Assembly (NCBI GenBank): GCA_965214955.1
Contig: CBDCCU010000001.1
Coordinates: 248,001 to 312,000, forward strand
Direction: 5' to 3'
DNA: 64,000 bases
DNA from: Aliikangiella sp965214955
Lineage (GTDB): Bacteria; Pseudomonadota; Gammaproteobacteria; Enterobacterales; Kangiellaceae
In this document: piece after piece, positions 63,296-64,000 of the stretch
Layout: every line of letters starts with the position of its first letter
How positions within the stretch are numbered: position 1 is the stretch's first letter
Notes under the pieces: model-generated
Told to the model about the DNA's origin: nothing
Seen by the model: the letters and a program-made list of their open reading frames with translations, nothing else
Databases searched by the model: none
Position numbers and translations under genes: made by a program

Positions 63296-63505
63296 GAGAT
63301 AACGAGTAACAAACAAGCAAGCAAAGGTATTCTTTAGGCGCTGTTGTTATGTTTAAACATAACGATAGTTTAAAGAATTCAATTCATGTAGCAAAACATA
63401 ATCTTGATAAGTTGGTTATTGGAAAGATTAGGCCTGAGGAGGCTTAGTTGGAACAATAATCTACAAATCACTTGTAGCCGAGTGAGAGGCTTTTTGGGGT
63501 TATAT

Positions 63506-64000
63506 GGTCAAGTGACTAAGTGCATACGGTGGATGCCTTGGCGGCAGAAGGCGATGAAGGACGTGGAAGTCTGCGATAAGCCTCGGGAAGCTGACAAACA
63601 AGCGCTATACCCGGGGATTTCCGAATGGGGGAACCCAGTCATCATAAGATGATTACCTGCAACTGAATACATAGGTTGTAGGGGCGAACGCGGAGAACTG
63701 AAACATCTAAGTACCCGTAGGAAAAGAAATCAACCGAGATCCCCTGAGTAGCGGCGAGCGAAAGGGGGTTAGCCCAAAAGTTTGTATAGTGTTAGTGGAA
63801 TTTTCTGGAAAGTTAAGCGATACAGGGTGATAGCCCCGTACACGAAAGCGCTATATAGATGAATCTGAGTAGGTCGGGACACGTGATATCCTGATTGAAA
63901 ATGGGGGGACCATCCTCCAAGGCTAAATACTCTCTGCCGACCGATAGTGAACCAGTACCGTGAGGGAAAGGCGAAAAGAACCCCTGTGAGGGGAGTGAAA
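63506..64000 (+). rRNA. rrl: 23S ribosomal RNA (5' part)
   Basis: The first 495 bases of 23S, starting GGTCAAGTGACTAAGTGCAT and continuing through typical 5' domain segments (GGTGGATGCCTTGGCGGCAG, GAGTAGCGGCGAGCGAAAGG). It runs past the window end. Confidence 0.98.

Overview
The window comes from the chromosome of a low-GC marine-type gammaproteobacterium. The evidence is the 16S rRNA, the conserved block djlA-murU-amgK-lptD-surA-pdxA-rsmA, the metY-rimP-nusA-infB-rbfA-truB cluster, an E. coli-style his attenuator and a GlyGly-CTERM protease. I cannot name the genus from sequence alone. There is no prophage, CRISPR array, plasmid or transposase gene. Nearly all of it is core genome, with a non-autonomous repeat family scattered between genes.

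Layout. 1-4.6 kb: a repeat copy, a DUF6174-type lipoprotein, a surface metalloprotease, a dimeric dUTPase and djlA. 4.6-12.2 kb: murU and amgK (MurNAc recycling), divergent from the envelope/ribosome cluster lptD, surA, pdxA, rsmA. 12.3-14.7 kb: a glycosyltransferase, a sulfotransferase and a His-rich lipoprotein. 14.8-19.3 kb: a 1513-residue propeller/PAS/EAL sensor whose EAL site is degraded. 19.4-26.4 kb: repeats, initiator tRNA and rimP-nusA-infB-rbfA-truB. 26.4-42.7 kb: mixed housekeeping and accessory genes: hydroxyacid dehydrogenase, HEAT-cyclophilin, ettA, murI (apparently with an AUU start), a lytic transglycosylase lipoprotein, a PhnB-like protein, a CBM9/DUF5916 outer-membrane protein, VanZ, an amidohydrolase, a TrmB-like methyltransferase, yejK and a TonB receptor. 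42.7-46.9 kb: anmK, an M23 peptidase and tyrS. 47.0-54.2 kb: histidine operon hisL-hisG-hisC/HAD-hisB-hisH-hisF-hisA/IE-hisD, with two unusual fusions. 54.2-60.4 kb (minus strand): periplasmic nitrate reductase operon napFDAGHBC plus a 45-residue membrane protein, with an FNR-like box upstream. 60.5-64 kb: four tandem promoters and an rRNA operon (16S, tRNA-Ala, tRNA-Ile, start of 23S).

How the genes work together. The his operon encodes the whole route from PRPP/ATP to histidine. HisE, HisI and HisA (steps 2-4) are fused in one chain. The aminotransferase and a HAD phosphatase domain (steps 7-8) are fused in another, which fits with HisB here being dehydratase only. MurU, AmgK, AnmK, MurI and the M23 and SLT enzymes cover peptidoglycan turnover and recycling. 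Nap supports nitrate respiration under low oxygen.

Most unusual points: (1) a dispersed element of about 266 bp with 32-bp terminal inverted repeats, no coding capacity and nested internal palindromes, whose ends supply the stop codons and C-terminal codons of two genes; (2) the two his fusions; (3) the AUU start of murI; (4) the degenerate EAL sensor; (5) the evenly spaced array of four near-identical rrn promoters.
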